DNA from: Chlorobiaceae bacterium
GTDB lineage: Bacteria; Bacteroidota; Chlorobiia; Chlorobiales; Chlorobiaceae
Length of the DNA stretch: 64,000 nt
Direction: 5' to 3'
NCBI GenBank assembly: GCA_013334755.1
Contig: JAAXWX010000003.1
Location: forward strand, 1 to 64,000
The position numbers and the translations under genes are program-made. This document shows, in pieces, positions 41,424 to 52,425 of the stretch; positions within the stretch are counted from its first letter, which is position 1; each line of letters starts with the position of its first letter. The notes under the pieces were generated by a model. The model ran no database searches and had not been told where the DNA came from. It was given only the letters and a program-made list of their open reading frames with translations.

Positions 41424-42704
41424 TTACCGCCCGGGTTTGTAGACCAGTGTTGAGTAGGCGGCATCGTGCAGCATCTTTACTGCTGCTTCGGCGATATCTT
41501 CAGCGGTGACCGCCTCAAGAGCAGCGGTTTTTTCTTCAGGTTCAATGTATCTTCCAAAATAGGAGAGGTCTGATGCTGTCTGTGACATTCTGCGTGTCAT
41601 TTTTTCCATGCCCATGATATGAGATCCGAGCAGTTTCGTTTTTGCAGCCTGCACCTCTTCCGGGTCGGGTTGCTTCAGCGCATCGCTCTGGAGCAGTTCC
41701 CTGATGAGCTCAAGGGTAACCTTGGTTTTGTTGCCGTCGGTTCCGGCATAGATATTCAGTGCCGTCAGATCGTCGTAAAAGGTGACCGATGAATAAACGT
41801 TGTATGCCAGTCCACGTTTCTCCCGAAGTTCCAGATTAAGCAGAGAGCTCATACCGTTGCCGAGCATGGAGTTGAGCACCATCAGGCTGTAAAAGAGCGG
41901 GTCGTGGCGTGCGATTGCGGTGCCGACGACGATCTGTGCCTGGCAGACCCGTTTTTTCAGTGTCAGGGTAAAGGGGGTGTAATCTTCTGCAAGGAAAGGC
42001 TGGCGGACATACTGGCTTCCGGAAGGCTCCCTGAGCTTGTTGAGAAATCGTTCTCCAAGCTGCATAATCTCGTCGTGATGAACCATGCCGGTAGCCGTGA
42101 CAAGCATTTTTTGCGGAATATAGTGCTGCCGCATGAAGGTTTTCAGGTTATCGTCACTGAAGGCTTCAACGCTTTTTTCAGTGCCAAGGATTGGCGTGCC
42201 AAGAGGGTGGCGGGGAAACGAGCGCAGGTCGAACTCATCGAAAATAAGCTCTTCAGGGGTGTCGTTGACGCTGCTGATCTCCTCAATGACCACCTCTTTC
42301 TCTTTTTCGATTTCTTCAGGAGGAAAAACCGGGTCGCAGACAAGATCGGAGAGAAGGTCGAAAGATGGTTCCAGATGTTCAGGAAGGCAGCGCAGGTAGA
42401 TGCAGGTCTGTTCTTTGGTGGTGAAGGCATCAAGATAGCCGCCGTGTTTTTCAATGTTTCTGGCGATATCGATGTATGTGCGCCGACTCGTACCTTTAAA
42501 GAGCGCGTGTTCAATGAAATGTGCCAGTCCCGGAGAGTCGCCGGGGTCATCGCGAGAGCCAGCATCAATCTGGATGCCGAGTGTAACACTTTTTACCAAA
42601 GGGACAGCATCCGTGATGATCCTTAATCCGTTCGTCAGAACTCCTTGATGAACTGAAGTTTCTGAAAAGGGCGATGGCTGACGGCGGGAATTTTCTTTCG
42701 TCAT
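41424..42704 (-). CDS. M16 family zinc peptidase (processing-protease-like)
   Basis: GLAHFIEHALFKGTSRRT (HxxEH), ELREKRGLAYNVYSSVTFY. Confidence 0.94.
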   Translation of the reverse strand: MTKENSRRQPSPFSETSVHQGVLTNGLRIITDAVPLVKSVTLGIQIDAGSRDDPGDSPGLAHFIEHALFKGTSRRTYIDIARNIEKHGGYLDAFTTKEQTCIYLRCLPEHLEPSFDLLSDLVCDPVFPPEEIEKEKEVVIEEISSVNDTPEELIFDEFDLRSFPRHPLGTPILGTEKSVEAFSDDNLKTFMRQHYIPQKMLVTATGMVHHDEIMQLGERFLNKLREPSGSQYVRQPFLAEDYTPFTLTLKKRVCQAQIVVGTAIARHDPLFYSLMVLNSMLGNGMSSLLNLELREKRGLAYNVYSSVTFYDDLTALNIYAGTDGNKTKVTLELIRELLQSDALKQPDPEEVQAAKTKLLGSHIMGMEKMTRRMSQTASDLSYFGRYIEPEEKTAALEAVTAEDIAEAAVKMLHDAAYSTLVYKPGR

Positions 42705-42923
42705 TACTGAATAATTTTCTGATGCTTGTGACAGGAATTGAATGCAATGTAGTTTTAATTCTTATTTTTATGAACAGTGAAGGTTTTGCCGTTGTTTATT
42801 CTCTGCTGCCGGGATACTTTTTTATTCGGGTATTTTGCCTGAAATTCAGAAAAACACTGTTGTACCCGGAGTTTTCAGCGGGGAATGCACGGGAATAAAC
42901 AGACGGAACTATTGCGGCGTTTC

Positions 42924-43910
42924 ATGCTCAACTCATCAATTGTCATAACCGGAGCTACCGGATATATAGGTTCCCAGATTGTTCTTGCGCTGCTTTCACG
43001 GTTTTCAGGAGAGATCCGATGCAAGGTGATTGCCCGGAAGAGCTCAAACTGCTCTTTTCTTGAGGGATTGCCGGTTGAAATTGTCAGGGCAGACATTCTT
43101 GATCCTCTTGCCCTGATCGATGCCTTCAGGGGAGCAGATACGGTATTTCATTGCGCAGGCCTTATCTCCTATACAAGGAATTCCCGTAACGCACTCTATG
43201 AGGCGAATGTTATCGGGACAAGGAATGTTGTCAATGCGGCTCTTTACAATAATGTCCGAAGGCTCGTCATGACCAGCTCCATTGCTGCTGTCGGGGCTTC
43301 TGAGGATGGTTCACCGGCCATCGAGTCAACCTCTTTTCAGGAGTGGCAACGCAGGAACGGTTATATGGAGGCCAAGCATCTTGCCGAACTTGAGGGGTTG
43401 CGCGGCGTCGCAGAAGGACTTGAAGTTGTGCTGGTCAATCCCGGTGTTGTCATTGGCATAGACCGAAAAAACCCCGCTTCGGTCAGCTCCTCGAACGATG
43501 TGCTGCGTCTCATTTATCAGGGAAAGCTGCCGCTCTTCCCTGCTGGAGGTACCGGTTTTGTCGATGTCCGTGATGTGGCTGATGCTCATATAACAGCATG
43601 GGAAAAAGGGCGTTCAGGGGAGCGTTATATTGTTGTCGGCAACAATCTGACGTTTCGGGAGCTTTTTGCCCGTATAGGGACTCTTGCTGGCAGCAGTACA
43701 GGGCACGCATTCATGGTGCCAAAGAGTATCGGTCTGCTTGCCGGTCTTGGCGGAGAGCTCTGGTCGATGTTTTCGAACAGCCATTCCTTTGTCAGTCTGG
43801 AGAGCATACGGATTGCATCAAGGATTCTTGCCTATAATAACACCAGGTCGGAACAGGAGCTCGGTTTGTGCTACCGGGATCTATCCGAAACGCTCAAGAC
43901 TCTCTTATAA
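42924..43910 (+). CDS. NAD-dependent epimerase/dehydratase (extended SDR, DFR-like)
   Basis: [62 protein letters not shown]; track start 42885. Confidence 0.92.
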   Translation: MLNSSIVITGATGYIGSQIVLALLSRFSGEIRCKVIARKSSNCSFLEGLPVEIVRADILDPLALIDAFRGADTVFHCAGLISYTRNSRNALYEANVIGTRNVVNAALYNNVRRLVMTSSIAAVGASEDGSPAIESTSFQEWQRRNGYMEAKHLAELEGLRGVAEGLEVVLVNPGVVIGIDRKNPASVSSSNDVLRLIYQGKLPLFPAGGTGFVDVRDVADAHITAWEKGRSGERYIVVGNNLTFRELFARIGTLAGSSTGHAFMVPKSIGLLAGLGGELWSMFSNSHSFVSLESIRIASRILAYNNTRSEQELGLCYRDLSETLKTLL

Positions 43911-43953
43911 CCTGAAGAATCCACTTTTCCTCCAATTTTATCATGTATATGCT

Positions 43954-45000
43954 ATGGATACTCAGAAAAACGAAAAAAAAGCTGTTGCGGTTGATCCTGC
44001 AAAACTCAAACAATTGAACCTTGCTGTCGAAGCACTTGAAAAACAGTTTGGCAAGGGAGCTATCATGCGCCTTGGTGACGATTCGGCGGGAATGAAGGTG
44101 CAGTCGATTTCAACAGGATCGATGACCCTGGATTTTGCCCTCGGTGTAGGCGGCTTGCCCCGTGGCAGGGTAACTGAAATTTATGGCCCGGAATCTTCGG
44201 GAAAAACAACTCTTGCTCTTCATGTTATTGCTGAAGCGCAGAAAGTGGGGGGAATTGCTGCTATCGTCGATGCCGAACATGCCTTTGATCCTACTTACGC
44301 ACGAAAGCTTGGTGTCGATATCAACGCCTTGCTTATCAGCCAGCCGGAATCCGGCGAGCAGGCACTCTCCATTGTGGAGACGCTCGTCAGGAGCAATGCC
44401 ATTGACGTGGTTGTAGTTGATTCTGTTGCCGCTCTGGTACCCCAGGCAGAACTTGAAGGCGAGATGGGCGACAGCGTCATGGGACTGCAGGCGCGACTTA
44501 TGAGCCAGGCACTGCGCAAACTGACCGGTGCGATTTCAAAATCGAGCTGCGTCTGTATTTTTATCAACCAGCTTCGCGACAAGATCGGTGTTGTGTATGG
44601 GAATCCTGAAACCACGACTGGTGGCAAGGCATTGAAATTTTATTCGTCAGTTCGACTTGATATTCGTAAAATTGCACAGATCAAGGATGGCGAGGAGATT
44701 ATGGGGAACCGTACCAGGGTAAAGGTAGTTAAAAACAAGGTGGCTCCTCCTTTCAGGACGGCTGAGTTTGATATTCTTTATGGTGAGGGTATTTCTGCGA
44801 TGGGTGAACTGATTGACCTGGCGGTTGAGTTCGGGGTCGTGAAAAAGGCAGGATCATGGTTCAGTTATGGTACTGACAAACTTGGTCAGGGACGTGAAAC
44901 CGTCAAGAAGGCTCTGCGTGAAGATGCTGCTTTGTACAGCAAGATCCAGGCGCAGGTCAAGGAGCTGATGAGTGGTCCGGCAGAGATTATTAACAGGTAG
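43954..45000 (+). CDS. recA: recombinase RecA
   Basis: [74 protein letters not shown]; true start MDTQKNEKK internal to the track ORF. Confidence 0.98.
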   Translation: MDTQKNEKKAVAVDPAKLKQLNLAVEALEKQFGKGAIMRLGDDSAGMKVQSISTGSMTLDFALGVGGLPRGRVTEIYGPESSGKTTLALHVIAEAQKVGGIAAIVDAEHAFDPTYARKLGVDINALLISQPESGEQALSIVETLVRSNAIDVVVVDSVAALVPQAELEGEMGDSVMGLQARLMSQALRKLTGAISKSSCVCIFINQLRDKIGVVYGNPETTTGGKALKFYSSVRLDIRKIAQIKDGEEIMGNRTRVKVVKNKVAPPFRTAEFDILYGEGISAMGELIDLAVEFGVVKKAGSWFSYGTDKLGQGRETVKKALREDAALYSKIQAQVKELMSGPAEIINR

Positions 45001-45002
45001 AT

Positions 45003-46046
45003 ATGAAAATCGGAGCTATTGAGATTGACCAGCCAGTCATTCTTGCACCGATGGAGGATGTAACCGACAGGGCATTCCGCCAGCTGTGCAAGCGTCACGG
45101 GGCGGACATTGTCTATACGGAGTTCATCAGCGCCGAAGCGCTGCGCAGGGGTGTTGAAAAGTCGATGCGCAAGCTGAAGGTTGATGCAATTGAACGCCCA
45201 TTTGCCATACAGATTTTCGGCAGCAGTGTCGAGTCGATGGTTGAAGCAGCGGTCATTGCCGAAGAGTACTGTCCGGACTATCTCGACATTAATTTCGGAT
45301 GTCCGACAAAGAAGGTTGCCGGTAAAGGGGCTGGCGCTGCGTTGCTCAGGGAGCCGGAGAAGATGGCCGCTATTTCCGAGGCGGTTGTAAAAGCGGTCAA
45401 CATTCCGGTCACCGCCAAAACAAGGATTGGGTGGGACCATGAATCGATTAATATTCTTGATGTTCTGCCTCGTCTTGAGGATGCCGGTATACAGGCGCTT
45501 GCGCTGCATGGCCGCACTCGCAGTCAGATGTACAAGGGCAGGGCTGACTGGAACTGGATTCGCGCAGTGAAAGAGCGCGCCCGGATTCCGATTATTGCCA
45601 ATGGAGATATCTGGTCAGCCGAAGATGCAGTTGCCATGTTTGCCGAGACCGGAGCGGATGGTGTGATGATCGGCAGGGGTTCCATAGGCAACCCCTTTAT
45701 TTTTGAAGCTGCAAAACAGTTGCTGAAAACCGGAAAGCTGATGCTGCCGCCTGATTTTCGTGCAAGGATAGAGGCTGCGATTGAGCATCTGAAGCTTTCC
45801 GTACAGTTCAAGGGCGAAAAGTATGGTGTGCTTGAAATGCGACGTCACTATGCCACCTACCTGAAAGGGCTTCCGATGGTGTCGCGGGTACGCAACAAAC
45901 TGGTGCGCGAGGATGGGTGGGAGCAGGTTATTGATATTCTTTTTGCCTACCGCGAAGAGTGCGAAGGGTATGTGAGGGATGGGAAGATACTTGAGGGAAC
46001 GGAGTACCTCAATGATCATTCTGATAAACTTTTGTTGAATTATTAA
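45003..46046 (+). CDS. dusB: tRNA-dihydrouridine synthase
   Basis: [70 protein letters not shown]; the B subgroup letter is tentative. Confidence 0.93.
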   Translation: MKIGAIEIDQPVILAPMEDVTDRAFRQLCKRHGADIVYTEFISAEALRRGVEKSMRKLKVDAIERPFAIQIFGSSVESMVEAAVIAEEYCPDYLDINFGCPTKKVAGKGAGAALLREPEKMAAISEAVVKAVNIPVTAKTRIGWDHESINILDVLPRLEDAGIQALALHGRTRSQMYKGRADWNWIRAVKERARIPIIANGDIWSAEDAVAMFAETGADGVMIGRGSIGNPFIFEAAKQLLKTGKLMLPPDFRARIEAAIEHLKLSVQFKGEKYGVLEMRRHYATYLKGLPMVSRVRNKLVREDGWEQVIDILFAYREECEGYVRDGKILEGTEYLNDHSDKLLLNY

Positions 46047-46067
46047 GCCAATAATAGATAATATTTT

Positions 46068-47090
46068 ATGAGTAGTGTGGATTCCCGCTGCCGAGTGGCG
46101 GTACTTGGTGCAACCGGCCTTGTGGGCCGAACGATGATCAAGGTTCTGGAAGAGAGAAATTTCCCTGTGACTGACCTTGTTCCCCTTGCCTCATCAAGAA
46201 GCGCCGGTCAGGCGGTCACCTTCGGGGGCAAAGAGTTCATTATCCGTGAGCCTTCTGCCGAGGCTTTCGAGGGAGTTGATATCGCCCTGTTTTCTGCAGG
46301 CGCGACAGCCAGCAAAGAGTGGGCTGTGGTTGCAGCCGCAGAAGGCGCGGTTGTTATCGACAATTCATCGGCATTCCGCATGGAGCCCGATGTGCCTCTG
46401 GTTGTGCCCGAGGTCAATCCCGAAGCTATTTTCAGGGCAGATGGCACCCCCGAGCGGATCATTGCCAATCCCAACTGTTCGACCATTCAGATGGTGGTGG
46501 TGCTCAAGCCGCTTCATGACCGCTTCGGCGTCAAGAGGGTGGTTGTTTCGACCTACCAGTCGGTTACCGGCAAAGGAAAGATCGGGCGCGATGCCCTTGA
46601 AAGCGAGCTTGCCGGAGAGAGCCAGGAGCAGTTCACCCATTTTCACCAGATTGCCTTCAACGCCGTGCCGCAAATCGATGCTTTCACCGATAACGGCTAT
46701 ACCAAGGAGGAGATGAAGATGGTCAACGAAACCCGCAAGATCATGGGCGACAAGAATATGAGCATTTCGCCTACCACGGTGCGTATTCCGGTCTATGGCG
46801 GCCACGGCGAATCGCTCAACATAGAGCTCGAGAGTGAATTTGATATCGAAGAAGTACGAGAACTGCTTCGTCAATCACCCGGTATTATCCTGCAGGATGA
46901 TCCTTCAGCGAGGCTCTATCCCATGCCGCTCACCTCATATGAGCGCGACGATGTTTTTGTGGGCAGGATTCGCCGTGATTACTGGCATCCCCAGACCCTG
47001 AACATGTGGATTGTGGCCGATAACCTCCGGAAAGGCGCGGCAACCAATGCGGTGCAGATAGCCGAAGTGGTTATTGCGAAGAAAGGATAA
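46068..47090 (+). CDS. asd: aspartate-semialdehyde dehydrogenase
   Basis: VAVLGATGLVGRTMIKVLEERNFP, ANPNCSTIQMVVVLKPLHD, STYQSVTGKGK. Confidence 0.96.
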   Translation: MSSVDSRCRVAVLGATGLVGRTMIKVLEERNFPVTDLVPLASSRSAGQAVTFGGKEFIIREPSAEAFEGVDIALFSAGATASKEWAVVAAAEGAVVIDNSSAFRMEPDVPLVVPEVNPEAIFRADGTPERIIANPNCSTIQMVVVLKPLHDRFGVKRVVVSTYQSVTGKGKIGRDALESELAGESQEQFTHFHQIAFNAVPQIDAFTDNGYTKEEMKMVNETRKIMGDKNMSISPTTVRIPVYGGHGESLNIELESEFDIEEVRELLRQSPGIILQDDPSARLYPMPLTSYERDDVFVGRIRRDYWHPQTLNMWIVADNLRKGAATNAVQIAEVVIAKKG

Positions 47091-47955
47091 ATTCCTTGTT
47101 GTTCGAAAGAGCCATCAGTGCCGAGCTGATGGCTTTGACTGCAGCCGCAGAAGAGAAGGGAAGTTTTTGCGGATTATTGATGGCAATAGATGGGGGTATG
47201 CCGAGCGGTTTCAGCTTAATGGATGTCTCCCTCTGGATCAGCGCGATCATTGTCTTGTCGGCCATTGAGCCGGTAACCTGCACACCGGCATCCTGACAGA
47301 CAGGGTTGTCGATAAGTATATGTATGGTAAAGTATTCAATCTCCTTCCGGTTTTTGACTTCCCTGCATGAGAATTTTTCTATCCTGCCCTTACTTGATAT
47401 TGTCAGGAGAATAAAGTTGTTCTCAACTTCAAGGATTACCTGTGTATTACTTGTGTGTTTTGAAAGGTGGAGAAGAGGCAGCTGTGGAGTACCCCTGAAT
47501 ACGATCCGGTGAGTTGTTGAAAAGTGTTCGGAGACTTTTCTGCAGGGTTCTGCAGGATAGAAGAGCAGGATTTTTTTTTCAAGCAGCCCATGGCTGTTGT
47601 CGCCGTAAGAGGTAATATCGAAATCATACTCTTCAGGTTGGTTTAAAAAGTAACCCGCTTCGATTCTGCCGTACTTCCTGCTCTCCTCACTGCTTGCATT
47701 GGCGGGAAAGCAGGCGGGAAGGGGAAGATAGCTTTTCGGCCCGATACAGAGTGCGAGTTCTTCATCCGGCCACTCATTGAGTTGGTTGTCCAGTTTTTTC
47801 AGAAGTCGTTTACCTCTGTCAAAAGCAAAGTCACCAAGGCCGAATGGCAGAGTTTTACACAAACTCAGGCTGTATTCTGTGTCACCTGACGTTTTAAGCC
47901 GGACAAGAGCGCACTCTTTGGCGTCGATGGCGCAGGCGATCAGGCTTTTGCTCAT
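47071..47955 (-). CDS. hypothetical protein, possibly DUF3822-like
   Basis: 294 aa ORF on the coherent comEA-alr strand, overlapping the asd 3' end by 20 bp; weak resemblance only. Confidence 0.65.
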   Translation of the reverse strand: MSKSLIACAIDAKECALVRLKTSGDTEYSLSLCKTLPFGLGDFAFDRGKRLLKKLDNQLNEWPDEELALCIGPKSYLPLPACFPANASSEESRKYGRIEAGYFLNQPEEYDFDITSYGDNSHGLLEKKILLFYPAEPCRKVSEHFSTTHRIVFRGTPQLPLLHLSKHTSNTQVILEVENNFILLTISSKGRIEKFSCREVKNRKEIEYFTIHILIDNPVCQDAGVQVTGSMADKTMIALIQRETSIKLKPLGIPPSIAINNPQKLPFSSAAAVKAISSALMALSNNKEFILSSQ

Positions 47956-48470
47956 TATTCCAGTGTGAAATATTTTTTGAGGGATTCAAGCTTTTTTTTA
48001 CCGATTCCTTTTACAGCAAGAAAGTCTTCAAATTGTTGCACTTTCCCCCCTTTTTTGCTTCTGAAGGCAATCAGGCGTTCGGCCATAACCGGCCCGATTC
48101 CCGGAATTTTCTGTAACTGCCGGCTGCTGGCTTTATTGAAAGCAATCGTACCGGTGAACACCTTTTTTCCTGACGAGCGGTGCTCTGTTTTTTTTCCATC
48201 GGCAATCTCATCGCCTTCTGTTTTTACCTCTTGCAGCATCTCCTCTTTCACTGTTGCCTGCTCCATGGTGGCAAGGCTGATAAGGCTGTCGACTTCTGTT
48301 TCACGGTAACGGGCCGTTTCCGTCTTTTTGAGAAGGGTCGCCGCATCCTCTACGGAACGGATATTTTTAAGGACGCCTCCAAGAACCAGAAATCCCAAAA
48401 GAATAGAAATCAGAGAGATTTCTGCTTTTGTAAGGCTAAGTCTGATTGAAAGTTTTTCCAGGGGATTCAT
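47955..48470 (-). CDS. ComEA-like helix-hairpin-helix DNA-binding protein
   Basis: NKASSRQLQKIPGIGPVMAERLIAFRSKKGGKVQQFEDFLAVKGIGKKKLESLKKYF. Confidence 0.88.
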   Translation of the reverse strand: MNPLEKLSIRLSLTKAEISLISILLGFLVLGGVLKNIRSVEDAATLLKKTETARYRETEVDSLISLATMEQATVKEEMLQEVKTEGDEIADGKKTEHRSSGKKVFTGTIAFNKASSRQLQKIPGIGPVMAERLIAFRSKKGGKVQQFEDFLAVKGIGKKKLESLKKYFTLE

Positions 48471-49618
48471 ATAAATATACGTTTTACTCTGGAAGAAACC
48501 GAACAAAGCGTTTCGTAGCTGATGGTTCCGGAAATTTCGGCAAGATCATCTGCTGATGGTTTGTCCCAACCGAAGAGAATCGCCGTGTCTCCTTTTTTGA
48601 CATCGTGCACTGCGCCCAGGTCAACCATAATCTGGTCCATCGTAACTGTACCGACCTGCGGATAAGAGTTGCCGTTGATTGTGATGGTGGTGCGGCATGA
48701 CAGGCTCCTTGCATAACCATCGGCGTAACCTGCGGCTATGGTTGCGATATACCGTGGTTCCCGGGCAGTCCATGTTCTGTTATAGCTGATGGTAGTTCCT
48801 GCCTGCACGGGTTTGATAAAAATCACTTTTGCTTCGAACTGCATGACCGGTTTGACGTTGAGGCGGAAAGGAGTGTGTTTTGCCGGATGGTAACCATAGA
48901 GCAGAATGCCTGGCCTCACCATATCAAGCCAGGATTCAGGTGTCGAGAGGATTGCTCCGCTGTTGGCGGTGTGTTTGCAGACTGTTCTGGCGGAAGCATG
49001 CTCATATTCTGCCGTGAGTGTTTTAAAAGCTTCGAGCTGTATTTTGGTGAAGCCTTCGGCTGATGTACTGTCGGCAAAGTGGGTATAGATTCCTTTCAGC
49101 TCAAGGTGCGGGGAGCGATCGATCTGCCTGAGAAGCTCCATGGCAACAGAAGGGGGAGTGCCAAGTCGTCCCATGCCCGTATCGACTTTTAGCTGTACGG
49201 CAAGTGTTTTGCTGTGTGCGGCAGCAATTTCTTCTGCAGCATGAAGTGTGGGGCTGTCGCAGACGGTCATGTCTATGCCATATTGCAGGTAAAACTCGAT
49301 ATGCGAAAGAAGCGGCGAAGAAAAGGCGAGAATTGTCGCTGGTTGCTTCAGAGCGCCTCCGGTTTTCAGCTCAATGGCTTCATGGATGTTTGCTACACCA
49401 AAATCTTTGATGCCAACCCTTTCAAGCGTTTCGGCAACCCTGTGGACGTTATGACCGTAGGCATTTGCCTTGACGATACCCATGATACGAGTTTTTTCGC
49501 CGACTCGATCGCGGATCAGGCGAGTGTTCCATGCGAGATTGTCGATGGAGACAACGGCCTCTGTCATGTTTTCAGCAGGAATTCCCCTTGCCGAAAAGCC
49601 TGGTTCTTTTTCATCCAT
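48467..49618 (-). CDS. alr: alanine racemase
   Basis: GIVKANAYGHNVHRVAETLE PLP lysine motif, VRPGILLYGYHP, TMDQIMVDLG. Confidence 0.96.
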   Translation of the reverse strand: MDEKEPGFSARGIPAENMTEAVVSIDNLAWNTRLIRDRVGEKTRIMGIVKANAYGHNVHRVAETLERVGIKDFGVANIHEAIELKTGGALKQPATILAFSSPLLSHIEFYLQYGIDMTVCDSPTLHAAEEIAAAHSKTLAVQLKVDTGMGRLGTPPSVAMELLRQIDRSPHLELKGIYTHFADSTSAEGFTKIQLEAFKTLTAEYEHASARTVCKHTANSGAILSTPESWLDMVRPGILLYGYHPAKHTPFRLNVKPVMQFEAKVIFIKPVQAGTTISYNRTWTAREPRYIATIAAGYADGYARSLSCRTTITINGNSYPQVGTVTMDQIMVDLGAVHDVKKGDTAILFGWDKPSADDLAEISGTISYETLCSVSSRVKRIFI

Positions 49619-50008
49619 AAAAGCTGCTATTAATTTTTTATCGGAATAGTTCCATAAAAGGAATCAGGTGTATTCCGACAACATCGGGAGTTTATTTGGC
49701 TCTCTTTATAATTGTCCTGTCAACCGGTCTGGCTTTGAAGCCCGAACGCTCAAGACGATTGTGCAAGATGCTTCTGATGCGGCTTCAGGAGATCAGCTTT
49801 CTCTGATGCCACAATTTCTTGTAAAAAAACATATTTTGCACCTGATTATCAAACCGTAAAGAAACTTATTCATCCGGTATCGTTAATTGAAAGGATGTTC
49901 GGCAAACCCCTCCCTTCAGGAAAGGGAGTATCTTAACAATTAATGTATATTTTCTGTTAAACGTCATCAGGTATCGTTTTCACTTTAACTCATTTCTCAG
50001 CTATAATC

Positions 50009-51382
50009 ATGTCGAACCACGATATATTCGGGCTTGCCGCAGAAACGCCGATGGTTCTTGTAAAACAGATGGCCCGCCAGATCAGGCCGACGGTCATGGC
50101 CAAACTTGAGTTCATGAATCCAGCCTGGTCGCATTATTACAGGGTGGCATCAGCCATTGTCAGGGATGCTGAGGAACGCAAGCTGATTCATCCGGGCATG
50201 ACCCTTGTTGACTGGACTTTTGGCAGCAGCGGGATCGCCCTGGCTATGGCTGGAGTGAGCCGGGGCTACAAGCTGCTGCTGGCTGCTCCTGATAAAATAT
50301 CGCAGGAGAAGCAGGATATGCTCAGGGCTCTCGGTGCGGAACTGGTTATTACCCCTTCGGATGCGTTGCCCGGAGAGCCTCGAAGCTGTATGAATGTGGC
50401 TGAAAGTCTTGTGAGAAGTATTCCGAATGCCTTTTTTGCCGGAATGTATGAGAACCCTCTCAGCTTTAAGGTTCACAGTGAAACCACCGGCAGCGAGATT
50501 TTCAGCCAGACAGAGGGTCGGGTTACCCATGTTTTTGTGCCGATGATTTCCGGCGCAATGGTTTTCGGGATCGCTTCTTTTCTGAAAGCAAAGAATCCCG
50601 GGATCAAAATTATCGGTGTCGAGTCGCAGGGTTCAATCTATTACGATCTTTTTAAGGACGGAAAGCCTGGAGTTGCGGCATTTTCCGAGCTTGAGGAAAT
50701 AGGTTCCCGGCAGCCCTCAGCATTCTGGGATCCTTCAGCTTTAGATGATGTGATGCAGGTAAGCGATTATGACGCATTCAACTGCGGCAGGGAACTCTTG
50801 CGGATGGAAGCTGTTTTTGCCGGGGGTGCATCTGGTGCAGCTATGGCTGCAGCACTTCGGGCTGGAGAAACGTATGGTGAGGATGATTGTGTGGTTGTGG
50901 TGATGAATGATTTTGGCGGATATTATCTCAGCAAGATGTACCGTGACGAGTGGATGCGCAAGCGCGGCTATTATCGAAAGGCAAAATCAGCCCTTGAACA
51001 GATTACAGCCGAAGATATTCTGCACTTGAAGGCGCGCAGGAATCTGATTTTCGCTTATCCGGAAAATACGCTTGCGGAAGTGTTTGAGATGATGAAGCAG
51101 AACGACGTCTCCCAGCTTCCTATAGTTTCCTATAACGCTCCGATAGGCAGTATCAGTGAAAACAAGATTCTTTCTATTCTTATTGAAAACGATGACGCCA
51201 TGAACTCAAAGGTTGTCGGGTTTATGGAGAAGCCATTTCCGGTCTGCCGACTGGATGCAACGATTTCCGAATTATCCGACAAACTGCAGCAAAGTGCATC
51301 CGGAGTACTGATAAGCTTGTCTGATGGACAACTTCAATTGCTTACAAAATCAGATCTTATTGATGCATTGACTCATAAATGA
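50009..51382 (+). CDS. cysteine synthase / cystathionine-beta-synthase-like protein with C-terminal CBS domain pair; catalytic lysine apparently lost
   Basis: Fold-type II PLP family layout (MAKLEFMNPAWSHYYR, VDWTFGSSGIALAMAGVSRGYKLLLAAP) plus CBS repeats (RNLIFAYPENTLAEVFEMMKQNDVSQLPIVSYNAPIGSISENKIL). Confidence 0.85.
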   Translation: MSNHDIFGLAAETPMVLVKQMARQIRPTVMAKLEFMNPAWSHYYRVASAIVRDAEERKLIHPGMTLVDWTFGSSGIALAMAGVSRGYKLLLAAPDKISQEKQDMLRALGAELVITPSDALPGEPRSCMNVAESLVRSIPNAFFAGMYENPLSFKVHSETTGSEIFSQTEGRVTHVFVPMISGAMVFGIASFLKAKNPGIKIIGVESQGSIYYDLFKDGKPGVAAFSELEEIGSRQPSAFWDPSALDDVMQVSDYDAFNCGRELLRMEAVFAGGASGAAMAAALRAGETYGEDDCVVVVMNDFGGYYLSKMYRDEWMRKRGYYRKAKSALEQITAEDILHLKARRNLIFAYPENTLAEVFEMMKQNDVSQLPIVSYNAPIGSISENKILSILIENDDAMNSKVVGFMEKPFPVCRLDATISELSDKLQQSASGVLISLSDGQLQLLTKSDLIDALTHK

Positions 51383-51460
51383 GAGCAGTGGAATTATCTG
51401 GTTGTTTTTTTTAAGGGATTTATTTAATTAAGCACTCTGAACATTCCTCTTTTTTTTCAG

Positions 51461-52123
51461 GTGCGATGCACTATATTGCGCCATAAAGCCGGAAAAAATG
51501 TCGGGGGGGAAGTACTGAAAATCCTGACAGCTTCGAGCCGGGTTAATAACCAGCAATATGATATGAAGGTAGAATCCAGAAAAAGGCAGTTCATTTTGGA
51601 GGGGAAGATCAAGGCTTGCTTCTGTGAAGGATGCGGCCAGATTACAAACAAAGTGTTTGTCGGCGAATGGATGCCGAGCGATAAGCCGAAGGAGGATGAT
51701 TTTCTGACGGCCGTTGCTGTTAAAAAGCCTAAAGGCGGGAAAAATGGTACTGGTGAGTTGCATCCTGCAGCTGAAAATCAGTACTGGATTCGCTGTTCCG
51801 AATGCAATCAGGTCTTTCTTCTCAAGGAGTGGCAGATACAGATTGACCGGGAAGTCAAGCCTGATGAGCTGAAAGCGGAAGAGTGCCAGGTTTATTCTCC
51901 GCATGGTATTTATGCAAAAGGTGATGCACTGTATCACCAGGCACTTGGTGAGGTCGGGGTGGTCAGGGAAAAACAGGCGACAGGAAGCGGTGCGTTTGTC
52001 ATTATCGTTGAGTTTTGTAAAAGTGGCAGAAAACAGCTCCTTGAAAATGTGCAGATGAACTCTGGCAATGGAAAAAATTCGGAAAGTGTTACGGATATTA
52101 TTAAACTCAAACTAAGACGTTGA
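51461..52123 (+). CDS. hypothetical protein with zinc-ribbon-like cysteine pairs and a CarD/RID-like C-terminal motif; start may be 51563
   Basis: CFCEGCG and CSECN pairs; YAKGDALYHQALGEVGVVREKQ...IIVEFCKSGRKQLLEN. Confidence 0.65.
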   Translation: MRCTILRHKAGKNVGGEVLKILTASSRVNNQQYDMKVESRKRQFILEGKIKACFCEGCGQITNKVFVGEWMPSDKPKEDDFLTAVAVKKPKGGKNGTGELHPAAENQYWIRCSECNQVFLLKEWQIQIDREVKPDELKAEECQVYSPHGIYAKGDALYHQALGEVGVVREKQATGSGAFVIIVEFCKSGRKQLLENVQMNSGNGKNSESVTDIIKLKLRR

Positions 52124-52147
52124 TCTTTTAAAAGGGGGTGAATTACA

Positions 52148-52345
52148 TTGGTTAGTGTGCAGATAAATGATAATGAATCGATCGATAAAATGCTGAAACG
52201 CTTCAAGAAAAAGTATGAGCGTGCAGGTGTTTTAAAGGAGTTTCGTGCAAACGCATACTTTGTTAAACCTTCGGTGGATGGTCGTTTGAAGCGCTCAAGA
52301 AGCAGGCGGAGAGCGCAGAGGGCAAATGAAGAACGCAATTCATGA
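52148..52345 (+). CDS. rpsU: 30S ribosomal protein S21
   Basis: [58 protein letters not shown]. Confidence 0.95.
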   Translation: MVSVQINDNESIDKMLKRFKKKYERAGVLKEFRANAYFVKPSVDGRLKRSRSRRRAQRANEERNS

Positions 52346-52369
52346 TCATTCTGATCGGAAAAGTTATGC

Positions 52370-52403
52370 AAAGCAGCTCCTTTACGGGGGTTGCTTTTTT
52401 TTT
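52370..52403 (+). terminator. terminator downstream of rpsU
   Basis: AAAGCAGCTCC TTTAC GGGGGTTGCTTT with T9 run (G-U pair in stem). Confidence 0.75.
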
Positions 52404-52425
52404 GTCAATACCAATCAACTGACTC

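Noticed and set aside
41904-42626. 240-codon + strand ORF opposite the M16 peptidase
   Set aside because: Antisense shadow of a gene with intact HxxEH motif.
46177-46874. 179- and 169-codon alternative-frame ORFs within asd
   Set aside because: Overlap a confident asd reading frame; Arg/Ser/Pro-rich out-of-frame translation.
49910-49929. CTCCCTT..AAGGGAG hairpin upstream of the CBS-like gene
   Set aside because: Short stem without T-tract; could be chance or a regulatory hairpin, insufficient evidence.
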